Source: CAVQGZ01 sp963714455
Lineage (GTDB): Bacteria > Actinomycetota > Actinomycetes > Jiangellales > Jiangellaceae
Reading direction: 5' to 3'
Assembly (NCBI GenBank): GCA_963714455.1
Contig: CAVQON010000017.1
Span: forward strand, 258,374-322,373
Length of the DNA: 64,000 nt
Shown: in pieces, positions 54,835 to 63,185 of the stretch
How the letters are laid out: the number at the start of each line of letters is the position of its first letter
Numbering within the stretch: position 1 is the stretch's first letter
Translations under genes and position numbers: made by a program
The notes under the pieces: generated by a model
The model's database searches: none
What the model was told of the DNA's origin: nothing
What the model saw: only the letters and a program-made list of their open reading frames with translations

Positions 54835-57800
54835 CTACGTCGAGGCGGCCTCGGTGGCTGATCGCACGCTTGCATCAAGACGAGCGAGCAGGGGAACAGC
54901 CCCGAGGTCGTCGAGAAGGAGTCGGGCTGTCTCGACCGCGCCCTCGGGGACGAGCTCGGGCGGCAGTGCTGAGGCAGCGTCGACGGTGAGCACTGCGTGA
55001 GCGAAGCGGTGGCCCGTCGAGAGCCGGGTGGCAAGCAGCGAGTCGTAGGCGAGTGCAGCCTCGTCATGGTCTCCTCGCACAGCAGCCAACGCGGCTTCGA
55101 GTGCCCGAATCGCCTGCCGGCCTGAGCTACTCCAGAAGCCGGACGCGTCATGGCCGATGTGCATGACCTGCTGGAGCCGTCCGGGATCCCGTAGCCACAG
55201 TGCAGCTTGCCCCGCGTTGGTCACTGCCAGCATCGTGTTGGGGCCGGGGGGATCGGCCTGGATCGCGGTCACGGCTGCGTCGAAGGCCCCTTCGAGCCTT
55301 CCGGCCATCAGGTCGACGGCACCGCCAATGCGGGCGAGCCACGACCGTACCTGCGGATTGCTCGACTCGCGCGACCGTGGGCTCACCTCGGCCAGGGCCG
55401 CCCGCGCGTGGGTGTCCTCACCCCGATAGGCCAGCAGCAGCGCCTCCCCGAGCAGCACGGTGTCGAGCAGCTGGCCGGTGAGCTCGGACCTCAATCGCAG
55501 GTCGGCGATGATCTCGTCTGCGCTGTCCCAGCGGCCGATCTCGATGGCTGCCTCAAGCCCGTTGGTGAGCGCGCTGAGCTCGAGCTCGCCGTACCCGCCG
55601 CGGCGGGCGACCTCAGCGGCCTTCATGGAGTTCTCGAAGAACCCGATCTCGTCATCGCTGCGAAAAGCGAGTGAGTCGTAGGCGCGAGCGATCTCGTGCA
55701 GGTCGTCCTCCTCCAGCGCGACCGCGAGCCGTCCGCGGACGAGCAACGCGGCCTCTCGATGGCGACCGAGCATGGTGAGCAGGTTGAGCCGCGCCTGCAG
55801 CGCCTGGCTGAAGCTTCGCCATGACCGGGCCCGCTCGAACGAGCCCATCGCCCGGTCGATCGACTCAAGGCTGGCCTGCAGAGCCTGCTCGTGGAACTCG
55901 ACCCAGGCGACCGCGTGGTTCAGCCTGCCCTGAGCAAGGTCGTCGGGATCATCGGGCAGTCGCGCTCGCATCCGGTCGACGATCTGACCCACTTCGCGGG
56001 CATCGTCGAATCCGATCGTGGCGGCAAGCGCGCCCAAGGCCGACACCTCGGCGTTTCGGTCATCGAGCTTCTCGAGTACGGCGATGGCCTCGCGGTGGTA
56101 GCGGGCCGCGTCATCGCGGCGCAGGGCATCTTCGGCGGTCTCGGCAGCCTGACCCAAGAGCGCGGCTCGCGCCGGCCCGTCCGGTGTCAGGTCCAGTGCC
56201 TGCTCGAGGTAGTCCAGTGACTGCTTGGGAGAGCCCAGTGCCCGGGCACGCTCGGCTGCTCGACCGAGCCCGTCCTTGGCGCGCGCGGCGAGCGCGTCGG
56301 CGTCGGGTCCAGGCGCTGTCGCGCGCAAGGCCTCCACGTAGTGCGTGGCCACCACGCCGGCCAGCTCGTCGTCGCCGATCGCCTCGAAGTGGTGGGCAGC
56401 CGCGAGGTGGTGGCTGCGCCGATCGGACCTCGACAGCATCCCGTAGGCGACCTCGCGGATGATGGACTGGACGAAGGAGTACTGGCCGCGCTCCGGCGAT
56501 CGGGGGTCAGCCTCGACGTCAAGGAACTCTTTGCGCACCAGGTCGGCCAGACGCGGCTCCAGCTCGTCGCGAGTGACCCCCGTGACCGCTACGAGAGCGT
56601 CGATGGTGAAGCTCTTGCCCAGCACGGCGGCGTTCTGCACGACTGCGCGGTCCGAGGCTCCCAGTGCGTCCAGGCGCGAGGCGATGAGGGCATGCAGCGT
56701 CTCGGGGATGCCCATCTCGTCGAGGTCGCCGACGACGTCATAGGCGTTCTCGCCCGCACGAAGGACGCCACGGTCGGCCAGCATGCGGATCGTCTCCACC
56801 GCGTACAGCGGCATCCCCTCGGCCCGGGTCACGATGCGCTGCACCGACTCGTCGTCGGCTCCGGGGACCAGCCCCGTCACGAGGCCGGCCATCTCGGCAG
56901 CGCTGAGCGGTTCGAGGTGCATCCCGACGAAGCTGCGCTGGCCGACCCCCCACGTCTCGCGATGGTCGAGGATATCGGGGCGGGTGAGCGTCAGGATGTA
57001 GATGGGCTTGCTCCGAGACCACTCCAGCAGTGCCTCGATGAAGTCGAGCAGGCCCGGGTCGGCCCACTGCACGTCTTCGAACACCATCGCGACTGTGCCG
57101 TGATCGCTGATCCGCTCGAAGAACAGCCGCCACGCTGAGAACAGCTCTTCGCGCCCGCCTGCCGGACGCTCTTCCAGGCCCAGCAGGAACGCCAAGCGGG
57201 GCTGGAGCCAGTGCCGTTCGTCCTCGTCGGCCGCGTACGTTTCAACGGCCTCGGCGAGCTTGGTCCGCGACGCGGCGGGGGAGTCGGTCTCGGCGATGCC
57301 CGCGCGCATCCGCACCATCTCGCCCAGAGCCCAGAACGTGACCCCCTCGCCGTACGACGGGCACCGGCCGTGGTGCCAGTAGATGTCTTCGGTGAGGCCA
57401 TCGACGTACTTCAGCAGCTCCCAGGCCAGCCGTGACTTGCCGATGCCCCCGACGCCCATCACCGAGACCAGGCGGGCGCGGCTCTCCCGGCCCGTGGCGT
57501 GAAGCAGGTCTTTGAGCAGACGTAGCTCTTCGGCCCGGCCGACGAACGGCGGTTCGATCGCCATGCGGTTCTGGCCTTGGCGCTCCCCGATGACGCGCAG
57601 TGCCCGCCAGGCTCGCACCGGCTCGCCCTTGCCCTTGAGGTCCAGGGCCCCCCGCGGCTCGAATGCGATCGCTCCGGAGGCCGCGCGCGACGTTGCCTCG
57701 CCGACGAGGACACCGCCGGGATCGGCGGCCGACTGCAGACGCGCGGCCGTGTTGACCATGTCGCCGGTCACCATGCCCTGGTTGCCGGCGTCCGGCCCGG

Positions 57801-58356
57801 TCGCCGCCTCGCCGGTCAGCACCCCGGCTCGCACCTGCAGCGGGAGGTCCATCGAGCGGCCGAGAGCGGCCACCGCGTCGACCAGCTCCAGCGCGGCGCG
57901 CACGGCGCGCTCGGCGTCGTCCTCATGAGTGACCGGCGTGCCCCACACGGCCATGACCGCGTCGCCGATGAACTTCTCGACCACGCCGCCGTGCCGGTCG
58001 ATGACGGTGCGCGCCGTGTGGAAGTACTGGTCCATGAGCGCCCGCATGTCCTCGGCGTCGCGGCGCTCCGACAGCGTCGTGAACGAGACCAGGTCGAGAA
58101 ACAGTACCGACACGAGGCGGCGCTCCGTCCCTCGCGCCGGCCCCGACTCGGGCGTCGCCGTCGACGGCTCGGCGGGAGCCGCAGCCGTCGCCGTCGACAG
58201 GGAGGAGCCGCACTCGCCGCAGAACTTGCTGCGTGGGGGGTTCGTGGTCCCACAGGTCGTGCAGGCCACGGTCAACGGGGCGCCGCACTCACCACAGAAC
58301 TTGCGGCCTGCTTCGTTGCCCGTCCCACAGGCCGAGCAGTCCATCAGCGACCCCAT
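54835..58356 (-). CDS. Zinc-ribbon class III nucleotide cyclase with AAA ATPase and TPR-like region
   Basis: This 1173-aa multidomain protein starts with two zinc ribbons (Cys7/10/21/24 and Cys32/35/46/49). A class III cyclase domain (about 78-260) follows. Metal-binding Asp87 is in VLFLDLVSFTTL and Asp131 in EKFIGDAVMAVWG, and GDMVNTAARLQS and DLKGKGEPV complete it. Next is an AAA/NACHT-like ATPase with Walker A GVGGIGKSR near 300 and Walker B VFEDVQWAD near 425. About 600 helical repeat residues end it. It probably makes cAMP under control of the ATPase/repeat sensor. The cNMP-binding protein gene lies 17 bp upstream in the same operon. Confidence 0.92.
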   Translation of the reverse strand: MGSLMDCSACGTGNEAGRKFCGECGAPLTVACTTCGTTNPPRSKFCGECGSSLSTATAAAPAEPSTATPESGPARGTERRLVSVLFLDLVSFTTLSERRDAEDMRALMDQYFHTARTVIDRHGGVVEKFIGDAVMAVWGTPVTHEDDAERAVRAALELVDAVAALGRSMDLPLQVRAGVLTGEAATGPDAGNQGMVTGDMVNTAARLQSAADPGGVLVGEATSRAASGAIAFEPRGALDLKGKGEPVRAWRALRVIGERQGQNRMAIEPPFVGRAEELRLLKDLLHATGRESRARLVSVMGVGGIGKSRLAWELLKYVDGLTEDIYWHHGRCPSYGEGVTFWALGEMVRMRAGIAETDSPAASRTKLAEAVETYAADEDERHWLQPRLAFLLGLEERPAGGREELFSAWRLFFERISDHGTVAMVFEDVQWADPGLLDFIEALLEWSRSKPIYILTLTRPDILDHRETWGVGQRSFVGMHLEPLSAAEMAGLVTGLVPGADDESVQRIVTRAEGMPLYAVETIRMLADRGVLRAGENAYDVVGDLDEMGIPETLHALIASRLDALGASDRAVVQNAAVLGKSFTIDALVAVTGVTRDELEPRLADLVRKEFLDVEADPRSPERGQYSFVQSIIREVAYGMLSRSDRRSHHLAAAHHFEAIGDDELAGVVATHYVEALRATAPGPDADALAARAKDGLGRAAERARALGSPKQSLDYLEQALDLTPDGPARAALLGQAAETAEDALRRDDAARYHREAIAVLEKLDDRNAEVSALGALAATIGFDDAREVGQIVDRMRARLPDDPDDLAQGRLNHAVAWVEFHEQALQASLESIDRAMGSFERARSWRSFSQALQARLNLLTMLGRHREAALLVRGRLAVALEEDDLHEIARAYDSLAFRSDDEIGFFENSMKAAEVARRGGYGELELSALTNGLEAAIEIGRWDSADEIIADLRLRSELTGQLLDTVLLGEALLLAYRGEDTHARAALAEVSPRSRESSNPQVRSWLARIGGAVDLMAGRLEGAFDAAVTAIQADPPGPNTMLAVTNAGQAALWLRDPGRLQQVMHIGHDASGFWSSSGRQAIRALEAALAAVRGDHDEAALAYDSLLATRLSTGHRFAHAVLTVDAASALPPELVPEGAVETARLLLDDLGAVPLLARLDASVRSATEAAST

Positions 58357-58373
58357 CTGCCGGTGCGGCTCGC

Positions 58374-58793
58374 TCAGGCTTGCTGGGCGGCTTCGGCGGC
58401 GTGGATGCGCCGCACGAGCACGGGCAGGAGCGCGCGTGCGATCTGCGGGTGCTTGTCCATGATGGAGGAGAACGTCAGCGCTGAGATCGCGAAGGTCTCG
58501 GCTCCGTCCGGGCCGGCGATGATCGTCGCCGAGCGTCGCCCGTCCGGGTCGAAGAGTGAGATCTCGCCGAAGAAGTCGCCCGCCCCGATGGTTCCCCGAT
58601 CAACGTCGTTGACCGTCACCGCGGCCGACCCCGAACGCAGGATCTGGAATCCGACGTCTGCGGCTCCCTGCTGCACGATCCTCTTGCCGGGGCTGAGTCG
58701 AAAGCGTGTGCCGGACTGGATGAGGTCGTCCAGCGCGGAGTCGGGAAGGGCTGCGAACAGGTCGATCCGCTTCAGCTCGTCTCGCAGTGCCAT
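58374..58793 (-). CDS. Cyclic-nucleotide-binding (CRP-like) single-domain protein
   Basis: This 139-aa protein consists only of a cNMP-binding domain. RLSPGKRIVQQG begins the beta roll. The phosphate-binding cassette GDFFGEISLFDPDGRRSAT contains the Glu (77) and Arg (86/87) that hold the cyclic nucleotide. There is no DNA-binding domain or signal peptide, so it must act through protein contacts. It is the first gene of an operon with the cyclase gene 17 bp downstream, which makes it the likely receptor for that enzyme's product. Confidence 0.92.
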   Translation of the reverse strand: MALRDELKRIDLFAALPDSALDDLIQSGTRFRLSPGKRIVQQGAADVGFQILRSGSAAVTVNDVDRGTIGAGDFFGEISLFDPDGRRSATIIAGPDGAETFAISALTFSSIMDKHPQIARALLPVLVRRIHAAEAAQQA

Positions 58794-58933
58794 GGCGCCT
58801 CCTGCTCGTGTGGACCCTGCCCTGGGCTTGATCGGGCGTTCGGGAGATTAGCAGTCCGGGTTGCGTCAGCCGCGGGCATCACCGCAGACCGGCACCGACG
58901 ACCGCGCCGCCCTGATCGTGGTCAGATGGGTGT

Positions 58934-59449
58934 GTGACTGCCCTCGTTGTCCCCGGGCCCCACTGGTTCGAGACCTGGCTGGAGTGCGTTTGCGACTTCG
59001 GTGAGGAGTTTCGCCACGGCTCCGGGGAGTCGATGGTTGCTGGTTTCGGGCCTGACCGTCGGTCGTTCGAGGCGCTGCTGGAGCTCATTCGAATCCAGTC
59101 CGACCCAGCGACCGTCCAGCCCGATCGGCTCGTGCCCTGCGACTACATCTGGGTGATGGAGGGGACGACGATGATCGGGTTTCTTGCGCTGCGCCACTCG
59201 ATCGACACCGAGTTTCTGCGCACGCGCGGCGGACACATCGGCTACAGCATTCGGCCTGCTTACCGGCGTCAGGGACATGGCTCACGCGCGCTGGGCCTCG
59301 CGCTGCCGCGGGCCCGTGAGCTGGGACTCGACAAGGTTCTGCTGACGTGTGACGACGACAACCTCGGCTCAGCCCGCACCATCGAGAGCCAAGGCGGGGT
59401 CTTCGAGAGCGTCATGGATGCCAAGAAGCGCTACTGGATCGAGCTCTGA
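58934..59449 (+). CDS. GNAT-family N-acetyltransferase
   Basis: This 171-aa acetyltransferase has the acetyl-CoA pyrophosphate loop in IRPAYRRQGHGSRALGLAL near residues 110-128. It also has the preceding strand IGYSI and a C-terminal NLGSARTIESQGGVFESV helix-strand pair. The substrate is unknown. The N-terminal 50 residues are longer than the minimal fold. The start is GTG 58934, 140 bp from the divergent cNMP-binding gene. Confidence 0.88.
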   Translation: MTALVVPGPHWFETWLECVCDFGEEFRHGSGESMVAGFGPDRRSFEALLELIRIQSDPATVQPDRLVPCDYIWVMEGTTMIGFLALRHSIDTEFLRTRGGHIGYSIRPAYRRQGHGSRALGLALPRARELGLDKVLLTCDDDNLGSARTIESQGGVFESVMDAKKRYWIEL

Positions 59450-59558
59450 CGACCGCCTCTCAAGAGCCGGGCGGCAGAAATGAAGAGCGGCTCGCGATGT
59501 GCGCTCCTGATCTGCCGGAGGAGTCTTGGCGCACTCCCGTCAGGAAGGGGCTCCGCCC

Positions 59559-60368
59559 ATGCTCACCAAGGCTGTTCTTGCGGCCACCGCCATGGCAGTC
59601 GTCGCGGCGTGCGGCGCATCCGCCGACGATGAGTCGGCCGCCGACTCAACCCCGGATCAGACCGCCGAGCAGACCTCTTCCGAGGACCCCACGCAGGCCG
59701 TAGAGGGCACGCTGTGTTCTGAGGTAGGCGTCGCCAGCGAGGGCTTCGACGCCATCGCGCTCTACATCGTCGAGCAACCTGTCGAGGGCACCCTCGTCGT
59801 CGACCAAGGGGTGGCGTGCGCGATCGCCAGTTCCGTGAGCGGCGACGTCATCGTGAAGGACGGCGAGCCCTCGGTGGCCATTCTCAACCCGGGCGGCGTC
59901 GTCGCCGGAGACATCCGCGTCAGCGGCCAATGGCGGCTCGCGGGCCTCGAAGATCGCGAGGGCACGTCCGGCGAGCTTGGCCCGCCGACGCTGGAGGGCG
60001 ACCTTCTGTGCGATCAGTGCAGTGGGGTGTTCGCCATCCCAGGAACCATCGCGGGGAACGTGGACATCGTCGGCCTCCAGACCGGTGGTCAGACCGAGTT
60101 CAACGGAGCCGCCATCGGCGGGGACGTGACGATGATCGACTCGGCAGGTGGGGCCTCGGTGGAGGGCGAAGCGCTCGGGCCGCAGTTCGTCAACAGTGAC
60201 ATCGCTGGGTCGGTCACTCTGACCGGGACGTTCGGCCGGTCACCGGTGCTGGACGGCAGCACGATCGGTGGCGACTTGTCGTGCGAGGGCAACACGCCCG
60301 CACCGATCGGCGCCGACGTGACCGTTGATGGCACGGCGTCGAGTCAGTGCGACGGCTTCGGCGGGTAG
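59559..60368 (+). CDS. Lipoprotein with repetitive beta-helix-like domain
   Basis: This 269-aa protein starts MLTKAVLAATAMAVVAACGA, with a lipobox VVAAC, followed by an acidic Ser/Thr/Asp linker. The rest has short repeats with a G-(D/N/S)-(V/I/L) pattern: VSGDVIVKDG, VAGDIRVSG, LEGDLLCDQC, IAGNVDIVGL, IGGDVTMID, IAGSVTLTG and IGGDLSCEG. These are like bactofilin or right-handed beta-helix rungs. Cys pairs lie near residues 52, 85 and 150. It is anchored on the outer face of the membrane. Function is unknown. ATG 59559 is chosen over the upstream ATG for signal-peptide reasons. Confidence 0.7.
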   Translation: MLTKAVLAATAMAVVAACGASADDESAADSTPDQTAEQTSSEDPTQAVEGTLCSEVGVASEGFDAIALYIVEQPVEGTLVVDQGVACAIASSVSGDVIVKDGEPSVAILNPGGVVAGDIRVSGQWRLAGLEDREGTSGELGPPTLEGDLLCDQCSGVFAIPGTIAGNVDIVGLQTGGQTEFNGAAIGGDVTMIDSAGGASVEGEALGPQFVNSDIAGSVTLTGTFGRSPVLDGSTIGGDLSCEGNTPAPIGADVTVDGTASSQCDGFGG

Positions 60369-60371
60369 CCA

Positions 60372-63179
60372 TCAAGGGGGAAGCAGGTCGTGGTCGCGTC
60401 CCCACGCGGCCGCCTCGCCACGAGCGGACGTTCCCGTCTTGGTCAGGATGTTGGAGATGTGAACGCCCACCGTCTTGGAGCTGATGAACAGGCGTTCGCC
60501 GATCTGGCTGTTGGTCAGCCCGTGCCCGACGAGGGTGAGGATCTCCACCTCGCGCTTGGTGAGGCCGGCCGGGGCGGGACGGTCCGACAGCCGCCGCCTG
60601 GCAGCCGCGATCCAGTCGAGCTGGGGTTGCGCGTTCATCGCCAGCGCATCGCGCTCAGCCGCGTCCAAGGTGTCTCGGGCCTCACCCCGGTCGGAGGTGA
60701 TCTCGGCCAGATGGATCAAGGTGTCGACACGCCAGTAGACCGGGCCCTCGGCCTGCGCGAACCGCGTGCCCGCCGCACGCCACCGCTGGACGGCGTCCGC
60801 ACCGTCGAGCTCGGCCAGCGTGGCGTCCAGCACCGCGGCAACCTCGCTGTCCGGCTGCTTGCGCGTGACGGTGTCCCTCGCGCGCGCCAGAGCTCGGGTC
60901 GCGTCATGGGCGGGGTCCTTCCCCGCACGCATCTGCCGGACGTACCGGGCGAACGTGAGCAGGATCTCTGGTTCGGTGAGCAGGTAGGTCTCTTTGCCGG
61001 GCTGCGTTCGCGGCTGCACGTCGGTGAGCAGGATGGCCGCGGCCTCGTCGGGACCGTCGTCGAGCCAGGCCAGCCACGACCGCACCCACGTGATGGGAGT
61101 GGTCCACTGGAAGTGGTGGATGGCCGGTGCGTCGGCCACGAACGCACGCGCCCGCGCCGGGTCGCCCCGGACGAGGTCACGCAGCGCCCGCGCCAAGTCG
61201 AGGTACACGTCCGTCTCGTTGCCGGAGCGCCAGCGCTCGGCCCGGCGCAGGTGGTCCTCGATCTCGTCCAGCCGACCGAGAGCGAAGGCACTCGCGGCCG
61301 ACCAGATGTGCAGGTACGCAGCCTTGTGCTCCACATGGCGTTGCCGTGCCAGGCGGATGAAACCCTCGTTGACTCGGAGGGACTCCTCGTACCGGCCGAG
61401 CACCTGGGCCCGCCAGTTGTCGGAGTTCATCATGGCCGGGACCATCACGTCGTAGGCGTGTGCGCGGTCAGCCAGCTCGATCGCTTGAGCGGACAGCTCC
61501 AGGGACCGCTCTGGGTCGTCGATCGCGACCGCACCCGCCAGGCACTTCATGGCCAGGGCCTCGGTCGCCAGGTCGCCGGAAGCGCGAGCAAGCCGCATGG
61601 CCTCCGCTGCCTTGGGCCGCGCCTCGTCGGCGCGGAAGTCGGTGACCGCGTAGTCCGCCCACTCGGCCAGCACCCGTCCCCGAGCCCGGTCGTGGCCTTC
61701 TGCGGGCAGGGCGTGCAGTGCTCGCTCCAGAGCGGGCATCTCGGGATTGCCGCGTCGACCCTCCGCCGCGGCGCGAACGACGAGCAGCTCGACCAGCAGA
61801 TCGACGTTGCCCGGGTCGACACGGCTGATGGCCTCGTCCAGCAGATCCACTGCCCCGGGGAGCCCGGCCAGGTCGGACGACGTAGCGGCCTGCCGCAGGA
61901 TCTCTGCCTCATTGATGGCGGGAGTATCGACCTGACCCGTGGCGCTCAGATCGAGCACCCGCGTGAGCAGAGTGGCGCGGACGTCGTGCAGGTCGAGGGC
62001 CTCAGCCGCCTTCGCTCCGTCGAGTGCTGCCTGGAGCGCTGCGGCGGGGTCGCCGGCCTCTGCGCGGTGGCGTGCCAACGCCAACGCCGCGTGGGGGTTC
62101 AACGGCGTCGTCGTCCGCGCGATGCTGTCAGCCCAGGCCCGGTGCAACGCTCGCCGGCGGCCGGGGTCCAGGTCGACCCGAGCCGCCTCTCCGAGGAGGG
62201 CGTGCCTCAGCCGGAGCCGGTCAGTGCCGGACGTCGTGAGCAGGTGGCGCTGATGTGCTTCGGCCATCGCGTGGTCGACCTCGTGGGCTGATCGCCCACT
62301 CGCGGACACCAGGTCGTCGTAGCGGACGGGCTGGTCGCCCACCGCGACCAGCTCCACCAGGTCGCGCGCCGGCGGGGACAGTCCGTCGAGGTGGGCGTGC
62401 AACAGCTCCCGCAGGGACGAGGGAAGCTCCGAGCCTGCTTCCACGAGCTCCTCGACGTACAGCGGGTTGCCGCCGCTGCGCTCGGCGATCGAGGCCGCAT
62501 CGACTGTGAGTCCTGGTCGTTCCTGGGCCAGCGCGGAGGCGAGGCTCTGCGCATCGGTTGTCGAGAGGGGGTCGAGCGCGAGGGTCGACGCCCGTGGCAG
62601 CCGCTGGATCTCGGTGAGCTCAGGGCTCCGTTGGACGCCGGCGCGCTCGGTGCCGAGGATCAGCACGGGTGACTCGTCCATCGTCGCCGCCAGAAAGCGC
62701 AGCAGGCTCAGCGTCGGCTGATCTGCCCACTGCAGGTCTTCGACCACCACGACTACCGGCGAGTTCGTGCCCAATGACTCGAGCACGTGTCGGACGGCGG
62801 CGAAGACCCGTAGCTGGTCGACCGCGGCGTCGGCAGTGCCGAGGGCCGGTTCGAGTGCGGCGATCTCGGGCAGGTAGGGGCCGGCCGCCTCGCGCAGGGC
62901 GTCATCGCCCAGCCGTCGGTAGGACCGGTGGATCAGGCCCTGGACCGGGGCGAGGGGCATCTCGGCGCTGGCCAGCTCCAGGCAGTGCGTGGCCAGGACG
63001 AGCGAGACCTCGTCGACGCCGGCCGCGAACTCCGTCACGAGCCTCGTCTTGCCGATCCCGGCTTCCCCCGTGACGAGAACGACCTGCGGCGCGCCGGACT
63101 CAGCCAACGCGTAGCGACTGCGCAGCACGCCGTACGCCTCGTCGCGACCGACGAAGGGGGACGGTGCGATGCCCGTCAT
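60372..63179 (-). CDS. LuxR-family regulator with AAA/MalT-like ATPase (LAL type)
   Basis: This 935-aa large ATP-binding LuxR (LAL) regulator has Walker A GEAGIGKTRL (38-47) and Walker B VVVVVEDLQWADQPTLSLL near residue 145. A long helical TPR-like sensor region follows, and the C-terminal LuxR HTH has LTKREVEILTLVGHGLTNSQ, then FISSKTVGVHISNILTKTG. MalT-type proteins oligomerise and activate transcription when ligand and ATP bind. The solute-binding protein gene ends 6 bp upstream in the same direction, so both are on one transcript and the regulator may respond to the transported solute. Confidence 0.93.
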   Translation of the reverse strand: MTGIAPSPFVGRDEAYGVLRSRYALAESGAPQVVLVTGEAGIGKTRLVTEFAAGVDEVSLVLATHCLELASAEMPLAPVQGLIHRSYRRLGDDALREAAGPYLPEIAALEPALGTADAAVDQLRVFAAVRHVLESLGTNSPVVVVVEDLQWADQPTLSLLRFLAATMDESPVLILGTERAGVQRSPELTEIQRLPRASTLALDPLSTTDAQSLASALAQERPGLTVDAASIAERSGGNPLYVEELVEAGSELPSSLRELLHAHLDGLSPPARDLVELVAVGDQPVRYDDLVSASGRSAHEVDHAMAEAHQRHLLTTSGTDRLRLRHALLGEAARVDLDPGRRRALHRAWADSIARTTTPLNPHAALALARHRAEAGDPAAALQAALDGAKAAEALDLHDVRATLLTRVLDLSATGQVDTPAINEAEILRQAATSSDLAGLPGAVDLLDEAISRVDPGNVDLLVELLVVRAAAEGRRGNPEMPALERALHALPAEGHDRARGRVLAEWADYAVTDFRADEARPKAAEAMRLARASGDLATEALAMKCLAGAVAIDDPERSLELSAQAIELADRAHAYDVMVPAMMNSDNWRAQVLGRYEESLRVNEGFIRLARQRHVEHKAAYLHIWSAASAFALGRLDEIEDHLRRAERWRSGNETDVYLDLARALRDLVRGDPARARAFVADAPAIHHFQWTTPITWVRSWLAWLDDGPDEAAAILLTDVQPRTQPGKETYLLTEPEILLTFARYVRQMRAGKDPAHDATRALARARDTVTRKQPDSEVAAVLDATLAELDGADAVQRWRAAGTRFAQAEGPVYWRVDTLIHLAEITSDRGEARDTLDAAERDALAMNAQPQLDWIAAARRRLSDRPAPAGLTKREVEILTLVGHGLTNSQIGERLFISSKTVGVHISNILTKTGTSARGEAAAWGRDHDLLPP

Positions 63180-63185
63180 GCCGCG

